Assembly (NCBI GenBank): GCA_017512495.1
Contig: JAFWGF010000009.1
Location: 1-58,718 of the forward strand
Reading direction: 5' to 3'
DNA: 58,718 nt
Source of the DNA: Bacilli bacterium
GTDB lineage: Bacteria > Bacillota_I > Bacilli_A > RF39 > UBA660
The notes below the pieces were generated by a model. That model ran no database searches, had not been told where the DNA came from, and was given only the letters and a program-made list of their open reading frames with translations. The translations under genes were made by a program, and so were the position numbers. Positions 7,582-16,116 of the stretch are shown piece by piece (the stretch's first letter is position 1; the number at the start of each line of letters is the position of its first letter).

Positions 7582-9489
7582 CTATTGTCCATTGAAAAGT
7601 TTGTTGATTACCTTGTCTAAGTCATCAGAATTTATTGGTTTTGCTAAGTAATCATCAAATCCTTCTTCTAAATATTTTTCATTCATACCATCAGATGCAT
7701 TAACTGTCAAAGCAATTACAGGCGGTAAATTTGTTACTACTGATTTTAAAGCAGATAATGTTTCCACTCCATCCATCTCCGGCATCATATAATCTAAAAA
7801 TATAATATCGTATTCTGTGCTTTTAGCTTTTTCAATACATTCTTGTCCATTTGTAGCCGTATCTACAGTTGCTTTATAACTAGCTAATAAACTTATACCA
7901 ACATTTATATTTGATTCAGTATCATCAACTAACAAAAATTTTTTCCCCGTTAAGTCTAATTTTTTGTTGTTAAATCCATCAATTGAATCATCTTCAAATA
8001 TATTTCCTACTGGGTCCTCGTTAATTATTTTTTGTTTTAAGTAAATAAAATATTTAGTACCCTTTCCGGTCTCATTTTTAAAGCTCATTGCTCCATCCAT
8101 CTTGTCAATTAAGCCCGTAGCAACAGCTAAACCTAACGTTGTACTGTCAATTCTATTTTTATCTTTTGCAACAATTTGTCCCAAACTATTGAAATCAAAA
8201 CTTAGATATTCTTCTTTCATTTCATGACCAGAATTTGAAATAATTATTTCAAATTCTATTTTGCCATCTTCAATTTTATTTTTAAGAATTTCCAAAGTAA
8301 TTTTACCATAAATTGTATACTTCAAAGCGTTCATTAAAATATTTAAAACTATTTTAATAATGTTTTGAGAAGCACCATAATATCTTTTTGGTAATCCAGG
8401 ATCTACCTTTATTTCAAAAGTTGTTTTATTGTCACTAAGGTTTGCGTTAAACGTATTTTTTATTTCTAATACCATGTCTTTAAGATCATACTCTGCCTCT
8501 TCTGTTTCTTCTTTGTTTAATTCTAAGTTTGAAAAATCTAATATATTATTAGTTAAACCTAATAATGATACACTTGCTTCATCGATATATTCAATATCTT
8601 CTTTGACTAACGATTCTTCTGCACTTTCTTTAGTTAATAAAACTTCAGTAAATCCTAGGATAGTACTCAGTGATGTCCTTATCTCATGACTAATAATATC
8701 TAAAAACTCAATTTTTGATTTATTTGCTTTTTCTGCTTCATCTTTTGAAGCTTTTACTTCAGCTAATAGTTTACTGTCTTGACTTTCTGTTGTGAAAAAT
8801 AATGTTGCGATTAAAAAACCAAACAAAAAAGTCAAATTATTCAAATCATAACCACTTAGAGCTTGATATAGTAAACTAGAAATTACTACTATTAAAGAAA
8901 AGTAAATTGGTATTTTCTTCTCTCTTGGAAAATTAAAGCGTTTTAACATAATTAAAACAAGTATAACTGCTCCAACAAAAAAACCAACAACATAAATAAA
9001 ATAAGAAGCCGGACCGGTAAATGAATAAATATCATTAACAGCCTTATTATATTCTATAGGTAAAAAACATGATGAAACTGAAGTGATTAATGCTGCCACC
9101 AATAAGCCTATCATACAATTCTTACGAACTTTATTTTTTCTTTCTGGTTCATAGTCCTCTATACTGGATAAAACGACATAATATAAAAAGCTCATTAACC
9201 AAAATATTGCTCCTATTAGATAACTTCGACATAAAATTTCTGTTAGAACATTGTTCAAATTATTAGACATTGCTAACACATAAAATATCTCTAACCACAA
9301 TAAGAATATAGTAAGTATAAGCAAGTATGTAAACGAATTATTATTTGCTTTGCTATGTTTACGCTTAGCAATATACATAATAGCAACTAATGTTAAAAAA
9401 ACTAGCGCACATACTGAAAAACCAATACTTGTAAAAAACTTAGATGTCATTATATCACATCCCATCCAACATTCCTCTATAATAATCAT
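7582..9489 (-). CDS. 7TM hybrid sensor kinase with intact His but degenerate ATP-binding G1 box
   Basis: Architecture equals that of its downstream neighbour: about seven membrane helices, a HisKA region, a HATPase domain and a C-terminal receiver (FLLVDD; Asp in IIFLDYMMPEMDG). The H-box is intact (LDIISHEIRTSLS). In the HATPase domain the N-box Asn is kept (NILMNALKYT), but the G1 motif is ISNSGHEM instead of DTGxG, so the adenine-binding Asp and the second Gly are lost. The two kinases thus keep complementary halves of the catalytic apparatus. Two starts have ribosome sites: ATG 9489 (AGAGGATATATAATG) and ATG 9465 (AGAGGAATGTTGGATG). I chose the first; an upstream ATG at 9516 is less likely. 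The signal sensed is unknown. Confidence 0.87.
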   Translation of the reverse strand: MIIIEECWMGCDIMTSKFFTSIGFSVCALVFLTLVAIMYIAKRKHSKANNNSFTYLLILTIFLLWLEIFYVLAMSNNLNNVLTEILCRSYLIGAIFWLMSFLYYVVLSSIEDYEPERKNKVRKNCMIGLLVAALITSVSSCFLPIEYNKAVNDIYSFTGPASYFIYVVGFFVGAVILVLIMLKRFNFPREKKIPIYFSLIVVISSLLYQALSGYDLNNLTFLFGFLIATLFFTTESQDSKLLAEVKASKDEAEKANKSKIEFLDIISHEIRTSLSTILGFTEVLLTKESAEESLVKEDIEYIDEASVSLLGLTNNILDFSNLELNKEETEEAEYDLKDMVLEIKNTFNANLSDNKTTFEIKVDPGLPKRYYGASQNIIKIVLNILMNALKYTIYGKITLEILKNKIEDGKIEFEIIISNSGHEMKEEYLSFDFNSLGQIVAKDKNRIDSTTLGLAVATGLIDKMDGAMSFKNETGKGTKYFIYLKQKIINEDPVGNIFEDDSIDGFNNKKLDLTGKKFLLVDDTESNINVGISLLASYKATVDTATNGQECIEKAKSTEYDIIFLDYMMPEMDGVETLSALKSVVTNLPPVIALTVNASDGMNEKYLEEGFDDYLAKPINSDDLDKVINKLFNGQ

Positions 9490-9543
9490 TATATATCCTC
9501 TTTTAAAGCAAATCAATTATAAAATTAACCACAAAAAAAAGAA

Positions 9544-10059
9544 TTAATATTCTCTTTCTAAATAATCAGCACCTTTATGTGGTTCTTCCCTCAACAAATC
9601 ATTATAATCTTGTTGCCTCAATGCTTCATATATAACAATAGCAACACTATTAGAAACGTTTAAGGCTCTAACTTTATCAGTCATAGGTATTCTCATACAA
9701 TGCTCTAAATCTTCTTTTAATATTTCTTTAGGAATACCAGTTGATTCTTTACCAAAGATAAAATATAATTCTTCATTATTCTTATTACTATAATCAAAAC
9801 TAGTATGAGGTTTATGACCATATCTAGTAAAATAATAATAGATACCCGGATTTTTACTTTTAAAATCCGCAAAATTTTCATAAATATAATATTCTAATTT
9901 GTCAATATAATTTACTCCACTACGTTTCAAATGTACATCATCAATTACAAAACCAAGTGGTTTTATTAAATGTAATTTACTATTTGTTGCAACACAAGTT
10001 CTCATAATATTTCCCGTATTTTGAGGAATCTCTGGTTCAAATAACACTATATTATTCAT
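9544..10059 (-). CDS. trmL: tRNA (cytidine/uridine-34 2'-O)-methyltransferase TrmL (SPOUT family)
   Basis: A 171-residue SPOUT enzyme, about the usual TrmL length. Motifs: PEIPQNTGNIMRTC near the N-terminus, LGFVIDDVHLKRSG, and the knotted C-terminal region FIFGKESTGIP.......RIPM....RALNVSNSVAIVIYEALRQ. TrmL methylates the ribose at the wobble base of some leucine tRNAs using S-adenosylmethionine. The gene has its own GGAGGTATTATATG start. A weak hairpin with a long T run overlaps its stop. Confidence 0.93.
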   Translation of the reverse strand: MNNIVLFEPEIPQNTGNIMRTCVATNSKLHLIKPLGFVIDDVHLKRSGVNYIDKLEYYIYENFADFKSKNPGIYYYFTRYGHKPHTSFDYSNKNNEELYFIFGKESTGIPKEILKEDLEHCMRIPMTDKVRALNVSNSVAIVIYEALRQQDYNDLLREEPHKGADYLEREY

Positions 10060-10073
10060 ATAATACCTCCATT

Positions 10074-10097
10074 AGAAAAGGAGATTATTCTTCTCCT
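10074..10097 (-). terminator. Terminator after the thioredoxin-like gene
   Basis: GGAGA-AGAATAA-TCTCC followed by TTTTC on the minus strand, just before the trmL ribosome site. Confidence 0.6.
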
Positions 10098-10618
10098 ACT
10101 TTATTTACCTCTATAAAATGTTCAGCTTTAGTAATACTAAGTTCCTTATCCGTTTCCGCTTCTAAAATATTTACAGCTTTTCCTTCATCAAACAAAACAA
10201 TAGCCGGATAATTAGTAGTTAGTTGCTTCTTCTTAGCATATTTTTCATTAAAACTAGCTACAAATGAATCTTGATCTATCCCTGTAACATTTAAATATAT
10301 TATCTCATCTCCTAGTTCTTTACCCTCTATCAATTTTTTAAATTTTTTTTCAAAACTCCTACATTTTTCATCATTTGATGTACAAATATAAATTAGTGAA
10401 GTAGGATTATCTAAAACATAATGTTCTAAGTCTTCACTAACAATTTCCTGTAAGGAACCTCTAATAATAGGAATTTCTTTTTGATATTCATCGTATACTT
10501 TATACCATTTACATAGATATAAAACAAAGCCAACAAATAGTAAAACAACAACACCTAAAATAATATAATTTTTTAGAGCTTTTTGCTCTTTTTTTGGGGT
10601 AGTCTTTTTTACCATCAT
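10085..10618 (-). CDS. Membrane-anchored thioredoxin-fold protein without CxxC
   Basis: A 177-residue protein. A basic N-terminus (residues 1-17) precedes one membrane helix (18-40), so the rest probably lies outside the membrane. The outer domain looks thioredoxin-like: TSLIYICTSNDEKCRSFEKK, then EIIYLNVTGID and NYPAIVLFDEGKAVNI with the cis-proline equivalent. The usual CxxC is replaced by two cysteines separated by six residues (CTSNDEKC), so redox activity is doubtful. It lies between a U32 peptidase gene and trmL. The family assignment is from fold pattern only. Confidence 0.65.
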   Translation of the reverse strand: MMVKKTTPKKEQKALKNYIILGVVVLLFVGFVLYLCKWYKVYDEYQKEIPIIRGSLQEIVSEDLEHYVLDNPTSLIYICTSNDEKCRSFEKKFKKLIEGKELGDEIIYLNVTGIDQDSFVASFNEKYAKKKQLTTNYPAIVLFDEGKAVNILEAETDKELSITKAEHFIEVNKVGEE

Positions 10619-10641
10619 ATCACTCCCTTTATATTTTTATT

Positions 10642-12816
10642 TTAACACATAAAATCATTTTTTAGTAGAATATTTTTTATTTCTATCTCATTCTCATTAT
10701 AAAAATCATATCTATAATTATAATTGTTCTTCATTAAGCCAATATCCAAAGACTTATTTTCATAATTTAATATATGAGTATTTACACCATCATAGAACAC
10801 AGGAAATTCTCTACCATTAATATCAATCAATTTATAACTATTATCATTAGTCTTTATTTCCAAAATATTTCCTTTAATAATCATATTTTCTATTCTTCCA
10901 TATACAAGAACAATAAAATCTAAACTACCAAATTTAGTCTCATAGCTATCCAAAAAATTATTAATTTCATCTGGAGTAAGTTCTACTGATAAAGTAATTG
11001 ACTTAATACCTATTTTAGACAAATAGTAAGCTGTATAGATATTAGTAACATTTAAAGAGTAATTACCAACAACTTCATAATTTGTGTAATTAGCAAAATC
11101 AGATACTAAGCTCCTTTCCTGTAAATTACTATTTACATTCAATAGACATCTATTTAACATATAATAGACATTGCTATATTTCTGATATTTTTTATATAAA
11201 TCTAAATTCATTACAAAGATTCTATCAACACCAAGTTCTAAGCATACTTTTAATTGCTCTTCATTAGAAACAGAACAATTAATCTTCTTATCAGTCTTAA
11301 AATTAGTCTTAGTAAACTTAACTTCTTGTTTTAAATAATCAACCTTTTTATTACTTCTTAATTCAATTAACTTATTCGTTAACTCTCTTCTAATATCATT
11401 AAGATCTTTAATTCTAATAAAAATGTTATTATCCATTTCTGTATTAATATTATTACAGATAAATGGACTATTACCTAATTTAGTTAATTGCTTCTTTAAA
11501 GACTCTTCGCTTATTGGATTATTAATAGATTCTTCAATGATATCTCGTTCTATTTTAAGACTATTTTCTCCATCACTAAACTCTACAATTAATTTACTAC
11601 CTAATTTAGCTTTAACACTAATACTAATATTTATTTTCTTTTCTTCAACCTTTTCAAAAGCTTTTCCTAATAAATAATCCCCTGTTTTAGTGACAATATC
11701 TTCTTTTGTTAAACCAATTTTATTATCAATATAACAAATATCATTACATGAACTAATTAATTTCATTTTATCGTCATATAAATAATTAATTATTAAACCT
11801 TTATTACTACTCAAAAATCTTATCGCATCATATTGATGCAATTCAAAGCCTTTGTTTAGTCTTATTTTTATTTTATCTTTAGTTACTTCTAATACTTTGC
11901 CTATTTCTAAACCAATATGATTAGGACTCTTGATATTCATAAAATTAGAATCATTTTCATTAAAAATTCTACCTACTGTGAATTCACGATTAAAAATAGT
12001 TTTTAATTTATTAGTTTCATTTATTAAATCAATTTCTTTCTTATCAATCAAGTTGCGATATAGTCTAGTAATAAAGCCAACATATAAAGGGCTTTTCATA
12101 CGACCTTCAATTTTAAAACTATAAATACTACTATTTAATAATCTATCTATTTTAGAAGTAGTATTTAATTCTTTAGTACTTAATAAATATTTATCTTTAG
12201 CTAATACCTTATTATCTTTTTTTAAAGTATATGGAAGACGACAATTACCAACACATTCTCCTCTATTACCGCTTCTTCCTCCTAGCATACTACTCATTAA
12301 GCATTCACCAGAGTATGAAATACAAAGAGCTCCATGAATAAATGCTTCTTTCTCAATTGGAACATCAATACTGTCTATTTCATCAATTGATAATTCACGA
12401 GAAAAGACTACTCTCTTGACTCCTAAATCATAATATAATTCACAAATATCTTTAGATGATATATTTGCTTGAGTAGAAGCATGAATTTCTAAATTAGGAT
12501 ACATTTCACGTACTAAACAGATCATTCCAAAGTCTTGCATTATTAAAGCATCTACTCCGTTTTTATGTAAAAAGTCTACTTGTTTTAAAAATTCATCTAC
12601 TTCATTATTTTTAACTAAAGTATTCATTGTTACATATACTTTAACACCATATAAATGGCAAAATTTAAGCGCTTCAATTATTTCTTCATTGTCGAAGTTT
12701 TTAGCAAATTTTCTAGCTCCAAAATTTTTACACGCTAAATATACTGCGTCACACCCGTTGTGAACAGCTTGTTTTAGGCATTCCATATCACCAGCTGGTA
12801 CAAGTAATTCATGCAT
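10642..12816 (-). CDS. U32-family peptidase/hydroxylase-like protein (RlhA/YrrO-type)
   Basis: A long U32 protein of about 724 residues. The N-terminal catalytic-type domain begins LLVPAGDMECLKQAVHNGCD and includes EAFIHGALCISYSGECLMS and the cysteine signature RSGNRGECVGNCRLPY. These cysteines resemble those of E. coli RlhA and TrhP, which act in hydroxylation of 23S rRNA and tRNA. The C-terminal part (about 330-724) resembles the RlhA-type extension. I chose ATG 12816 behind GGGGTGATTGTG over the upstream ATG at 12840. An extended -10 (TGATACAAT, 12841-12849) lies just upstream. Confidence 0.85.
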   Translation of the reverse strand: MHELLVPAGDMECLKQAVHNGCDAVYLACKNFGARKFAKNFDNEEIIEALKFCHLYGVKVYVTMNTLVKNNEVDEFLKQVDFLHKNGVDALIMQDFGMICLVREMYPNLEIHASTQANISSKDICELYYDLGVKRVVFSRELSIDEIDSIDVPIEKEAFIHGALCISYSGECLMSSMLGGRSGNRGECVGNCRLPYTLKKDNKVLAKDKYLLSTKELNTTSKIDRLLNSSIYSFKIEGRMKSPLYVGFITRLYRNLIDKKEIDLINETNKLKTIFNREFTVGRIFNENDSNFMNIKSPNHIGLEIGKVLEVTKDKIKIRLNKGFELHQYDAIRFLSSNKGLIINYLYDDKMKLISSCNDICYIDNKIGLTKEDIVTKTGDYLLGKAFEKVEEKKINISISVKAKLGSKLIVEFSDGENSLKIERDIIEESINNPISEESLKKQLTKLGNSPFICNNINTEMDNNIFIRIKDLNDIRRELTNKLIELRSNKKVDYLKQEVKFTKTNFKTDKKINCSVSNEEQLKVCLELGVDRIFVMNLDLYKKYQKYSNVYYMLNRCLLNVNSNLQERSLVSDFANYTNYEVVGNYSLNVTNIYTAYYLSKIGIKSITLSVELTPDEINNFLDSYETKFGSLDFIVLVYGRIENMIIKGNILEIKTNDNSYKLIDINGREFPVFYDGVNTHILNYENKSLDIGLMKNNYNYRYDFYNENEIEIKNILLKNDFMC

Positions 12817-12871
12817 CACAATCACCCCAAAATCACTCATATTGTATCATAAATTAAGAATATAATAAAAT

Positions 12872-13237
12872 ATGAATAATGACAGATTAAAAAAAATAAA
12901 AACTGAAAATGAAATTTGGATTATCTACTTAATCATAATTATGCTTTCTTATCAATCCAATTATTATGAAAAAGATTATTTTATAACTAATAATTCAATC
13001 AGCAAAAACAAATATAAAACGCTTAATACTTTTATTTTTACCATGTTAGTTTTAATCTATACTTATTTTGAAAAAGATGCGATCAATTCTTTTCTAGATA
13101 AAAATAAAAGTACCAAAGTTCAACACTATGATACTTTAATTCTAATATCTACTACTGCAGTACTCATATCAGGTATTATCTTTTTATATATCATTCTAGT
13201 AGACAATAACATTGATGAAGAAATAGCTTTTAATTAA
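12872..13237 (+). CDS. Small membrane protein of unknown function
   Basis: A 121-residue protein with about three hydrophobic segments: IWIIYLIIIMLSY, LNTFIFTMLVLIYTYF and LILISTTAVLISGIIFLYII. A polar acidic tail ends in NIDEEIAFN. I do not recognise it. No ribosome site precedes the ATG. TATAAT at 12861-12866 would place a transcript start almost at the ATG, so a leaderless message is possible. It is divergent from the U32 gene and converges on the Nudix gene with a 4-base overlap. The composition looks protein-like, and without it this stretch would be a 360-base hole. Confidence 0.65.
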   Translation: MNNDRLKKIKTENEIWIIYLIIIMLSYQSNYYEKDYFITNNSISKNKYKTLNTFIFTMLVLIYTYFEKDAINSFLDKNKSTKVQHYDTLILISTTAVLISGIIFLYIILVDNNIDEEIAFN

Positions 13238-13728
13238 TCCTTGATTTTTAATATTTCTTTAAACATAAGTCCATGAGACTTTAACATTTGATCTTCCTCA
13301 ATTAATTTTTTTATTTCGTCTACTGTCATATATTGTACATAATCTACTTCTTCTTTTTGGAGAGTAACTTCATCAAGATTAATATTTTTCTTTAAATAGT
13401 ATAAAAATATTAAAGCTTTTCCGTTGTTGAAAAAACCACAAGCTCTTATTTCTTTGTCTTCTACAATTACCCCTAATTCTTCTTCTACTTCTCTTTTAAT
13501 TGTACTTAATGGTGTTTCTCCAAAATCGATATGACCCCCGGTTGAAGAGAAGTAACTTCCTTTTTCTTTTGATGCTTTCTGAATCAAGAACTCTCCATGA
13601 TCGTTTTCAATAAAGATTATTGAAACTGCGATATGTTCATTTTCATTTAAGATGACACTCTTATCTCCTCTCACAATCTTCTTTTCGGTTGGTTTACCAT
13701 CGTTGTCATAAATTCCTAAATATTCCAT
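13234..13728 (-). CDS. Nudix hydrolase
   Basis: A 164-residue Nudix domain protein. The Nudix box is GGHIDFGETPLSTIKREVEE followed by ELGV, matching GX5EX7REUXEEXGU. Nudix enzymes cleave nucleoside diphosphates linked to other groups; the substrate cannot be read from the sequence. The start ATG follows AGGAGGAATAT. It lies upstream of no obvious partner and converges with the small membrane-protein gene. Confidence 0.9.
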   Translation of the reverse strand: MEYLGIYDNDGKPTEKKIVRGDKSVILNENEHIAVSIIFIENDHGEFLIQKASKEKGSYFSSTGGHIDFGETPLSTIKREVEEELGVIVEDKEIRACGFFNNGKALIFLYYLKKNINLDEVTLQKEEVDYVQYMTVDEIKKLIEEDQMLKSHGLMFKEILKIKD

Positions 13729-13740
13729 ATATTCCTCCTT

Positions 13741-13772
13741 TTTACAAATAAAAGACCTATAGTAGGTCTTGT
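13741..13772 (-). terminator. Terminator of the rubrerythrin gene
   Basis: AAGACCTA-CTA-TAGGTCTT followed by TTATTTG on the minus strand. Confidence 0.8.
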
Positions 13773-13774
13773 TT

Positions 13775-14317
13775 TTACATATAATTATCTGCTTTCACTT
13801 CGAAATAGCTTTGTGGATGAGCACATACTGGACATACTTTTGGAGCTTCTTTACCAATGTGAATGTGTCCACAATTACGACAAATCCAAATCTTTTCTCC
13901 ATCTTTACTAAATACCAATCCATCTTTTACATTTTCAAGCAACTTTCTATATCTTTCTTCATGATGTTTTTCAATAGCAGCAACTCCTCTAAATTTAGCA
14001 GCGATAGCTTTGAAGCCTTCTTCTTCAGCTACTCTAGCAAATTCTTCATACATATCAGTCCATTCATAATTTTCACCATCTGCAGCTGCTTCTAAGTTTT
14101 CAATAGTTGATGGTACTTCTCCTCCATGTAATTCTTTAAACCACATTTTAGCATGCTCTTTTTCATTATTAGCTGTTTCTTCAAAGATAGCAGCGATTTG
14201 TTCATAACCATCCTTTTTTGCTTTACTTGCAAAATAAGTATATTTATTTCTAGCTTGACTTTCACCTGCAAATGCAGTCATTAAATTTTGCTCAGTTTTG
14301 CTTCCTTTTAATTCCAT
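13775..14317 (-). CDS. rbr: Rubrerythrin
   Basis: A 180-residue protein with the classic two-domain layout. The ferritin-like four-helix domain (1-140) has paired iron-ligand motifs [13 protein letters not shown] ([16 protein letters not shown]), ANNEKEHAK and [10 protein letters not shown]. The C-terminal rubredoxin domain has [11 protein letters not shown] and [12 protein letters not shown], with the four Fe-binding cysteines. Rubrerythrin reduces hydrogen peroxide in anaerobes, which fits an oxygen-sensitive host. It is monocistronic with its own promoter and terminator. The promoter could be under PerR-type control, but I found no convincing operator. Confidence 0.97.
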   Translation of the reverse strand: MELKGSKTEQNLMTAFAGESQARNKYTYFASKAKKDGYEQIAAIFEETANNEKEHAKMWFKELHGGEVPSTIENLEAAADGENYEWTDMYEEFARVAEEEGFKAIAAKFRGVAAIEKHHEERYRKLLENVKDGLVFSKDGEKIWICRNCGHIHIGKEAPKVCPVCAHPQSYFEVKADNYM

Positions 14318-14345
14318 AATCTACCTCTTTTCTAATTATATAGTT

Positions 14346-14374
14346 ATTATACCATTTATTGTTTTTCTTCACAA
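14346..14374 (-). promoter_or_regulatory. Promoter of rubrerythrin
   Basis: TTGTGA (14369-14374), a 17-bp spacer and TATAAT (14346-14351) on the minus strand, about 29 bases before the ATG. Confidence 0.75.
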
Positions 14375-14411
14375 TAATTTTTCCAAAGAATAAATTACTA
14401 TAGGTGATTGT

Positions 14412-14624
14412 ATGAATTTAAGACATAATCTTTTTTGCAGATGTAATTCTTGTAAACAAAAAAGAAGAAGTAATATCTTCTTTCTATCGGGAATTATTAT
14501 TAATTTTATTATAATTTTTTATCAAATATTAATTCTTATTTTTATCACTACTAAACTTAATGTTATTATTCTCTTGTTTGAATATCTCTTCATTTGCTTC
14601 CTGATATTTTTTGTCTTTTTCTAG
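14412..14624 (+). CDS. Doubtful small membrane protein overlapping ysxE
   Basis: A 70-codon frame with a good ribosome site (AGGTGATTGTATG). It encodes a short basic start with FCRCNSCKQKRR, then two hydrophobic stretches. The last 96 bases overlap the ysxE-like gene on the other strand, and a probable terminator for that gene lies inside it (14460-14485). The hydrophobic tail could be an artefact of reading A/T-rich antisense. I keep it only because of the ribosome site and the cysteine pattern. Confidence 0.25.
   Translation: MNLRHNLFCRCNSCKQKRRSNIFFLSGIIINFIIIFYQILILIFITTKLNVIILLFEYLFICFLIFFVFF
14459..14486 (-). terminator. Probable terminator of the spoVID-ysxE operon
   Basis: AAAGAAGA-TATTAC-TTCTTCTTTTTTG on the minus strand, about 45 bases past the ysxE-like stop. 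Confidence 0.6.
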
Positions 14625-15455
14625 CACAAAAGTCATAGTTTTATCTATATATTCATAAAATCTTTTTATCATACCTAAATTATAATTAACATTATTACTA
14701 AACTTAATCATTGGCAGTAAGCAAATAGAACTTAAAAATAAATACAATTCTTCTTCAGTCAACTTTATTTTGTTATTATATAATTCAAACAATTCATAAA
14801 TATCATCATTATCAAAGAATTTATACAATAAAACTATATCTTTAATTAGATTTCCTTTACTAGTGTTTTTTAAGTTTAAAAAATAGCTTTTATCATTATG
14901 AACAAAATTTTTCAAATCAATATTTCCAATTAAAAACACTTCACGATATTCAATACTATTGGAATCGTTCCATTTGTCTAAAAAATATCTAGAAGTACGT
15001 AAAATATTATAAACCTTACTAATATTAATAATCATTTCATAATAGTCTTTTCTTGTATAATACATTTCTTCAATATAGTCTTGTAAATTAAGATAATAAT
15101 TCATCAAATTATCTATTTCTTTTACTTTGTTATTAAAAAAACTTTCTTTATTCTGATAATTTACTGTTTTAATTGATTTCAAATGAATATCAGCTAATGC
15201 TAAAACTAAATATCTTACGTTATTATCACTTTCATAATAATTACACAAATAATAATCACTTAACTCTTGAATAATTGGTAAATAATAATCACAACCTATA
15301 CTATTTAAATACTCAATAGTTTCCTCATTATAGTTTTCTTTTTTTATCAATAAGTATTTTTTTTCATGACAAATAATAACTATATTTTCCTCTAAATATT
15401 TTATACTTGTTATTTGATAATTATTATCTTTTAATTCAGTAAATAGTTTATTCAT
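14529..15455 (-). CDS. YsxE/CotS-like spore coat protein with kinase-like fold
   Basis: A 308-residue protein whose gene overlaps the spoVID-like gene by 8 bases, the same order as spoVID-ysxE in B. subtilis. The pattern fits the CotS/YsxE family of coat proteins related to aminoglycoside/choline kinases: an N-lobe with IIKKEN-type strands, YLVLALADIHLKS, and a loop EVFLIGNIDLKNFVHND at the place of the catalytic HGDxxxxN loop. The catalytic His and Asp pattern is not preserved (IGNIDLKNF), so it is probably a pseudokinase acting in coat structure. The C-terminal 35 residues are polar and probably disordered. Assignment leans on gene order. Confidence 0.7.
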   Translation of the reverse strand: MNKLFTELKDNNYQITSIKYLEENIVIICHEKKYLLIKKENYNEETIEYLNSIGCDYYLPIIQELSDYYLCNYYESDNNVRYLVLALADIHLKSIKTVNYQNKESFFNNKVKEIDNLMNYYLNLQDYIEEMYYTRKDYYEMIINISKVYNILRTSRYFLDKWNDSNSIEYREVFLIGNIDLKNFVHNDKSYFLNLKNTSKGNLIKDIVLLYKFFDNDDIYELFELYNNKIKLTEEELYLFLSSICLLPMIKFSNNVNYNLGMIKRFYEYIDKTMTFVLEKDKKYQEANEEIFKQENNNIKFSSDKNKN

Positions 15456-16065
15456 TTAATAATGGAATTATTAATTTAGTTCCAACCTTTAATTCCTTTA
15501 AATCATTATATTTTTCTAATTCTTCGACTGTTGTATGATATTTTTCTATAATAGAATTAATTGTTTCATCTTGCCTTATTAAATATACTACAAAAGTACC
15601 ATAAGTTTCATTATTATCTTCTATATTAGTAAACAAAGTCCTATTTTCATCCATTTCTTTTTCTTCTAGTTTAGGAATTTCTACTTCTTTATTTTCTGGA
15701 TCATCATCGCATTCACGTACTTCCAAAACTTCTTCTATTTGTTTTTCTTCGCCTTCAATTAATAATTCAATAAAACATAATAGTTCGTTGCCATTTTTTA
15801 AACTATATGAAAAATCACTAATTTCAACATTACCTGTTTTCATATCAATTTCTTTTGTTAACGTTATATCAACGGGTATTTTATAGTTAAATTCTTCCTC
15901 TAAACGTGATGCTTCCGATTGTTTATATTTACCAGTCAATAATAAATTACCATTAATATTGCACTCATCTACAAATTCTAATTCTTGATCTAAAGAAATA
16001 GCAGTTATTTCTCCTATTATTGTAGGCAATTCTATTTTTTTATCGAAAGTTACTTTCTTTTGCAT
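15448..16065 (-). CDS. spoVID: SpoVID-like spore coat morphogenetic protein with LysM domain
   Basis: A 205-residue protein. The N-terminal part (about 1-110) is the beta-rich SpoVID/SPOCS-type domain: KKIELPTIIGEITAISLDQEL, NGNLLLTGKYK and VDITLTKEID. A short acidic linker follows. Residues 155-205 form a LysM domain (VVYLIRQDETINSIIEKYHT, ending KVGTKLIIP). SpoVID helps the coat encase the forespore, and LysM of SpoVID also binds lipid II in B. subtilis. It is much shorter than B. subtilis SpoVID (about 575 residues) because the long acidic middle is missing. A CATACCTTTA element about 20 bases upstream resembles a SigE/SigK -10, but this is weak. Confidence 0.8.
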   Translation of the reverse strand: MQKKVTFDKKIELPTIIGEITAISLDQELEFVDECNINGNLLLTGKYKQSEASRLEEEFNYKIPVDITLTKEIDMKTGNVEISDFSYSLKNGNELLCFIELLIEGEEKQIEEVLEVRECDDDPENKEVEIPKLEEKEMDENRTLFTNIEDNNETYGTFVVYLIRQDETINSIIEKYHTTVEELEKYNDLKELKVGTKLIIPLLNE

Positions 16066-16091
16066 ATTTATTCCTCCTACATAAAGGTATG

Positions 16092-16116
16092 AAAAAAAGA
16101 GAATAATTATTCTCCT
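16092..16116 (-). terminator. Terminator after the gene downstream of lon
   Basis: GAGAATAATTATTCTC followed by TTTTTTT on the minus strand. It separates the lon unit from the spoVID-ysxE unit. Confidence 0.7.

Noticed and set aside
14340..14375. PerR-like palindrome in the rubrerythrin promoter
   Set aside because: The TATAAT...TATATAA match is mostly the -10 element and does not fit the 15-bp consensus well.
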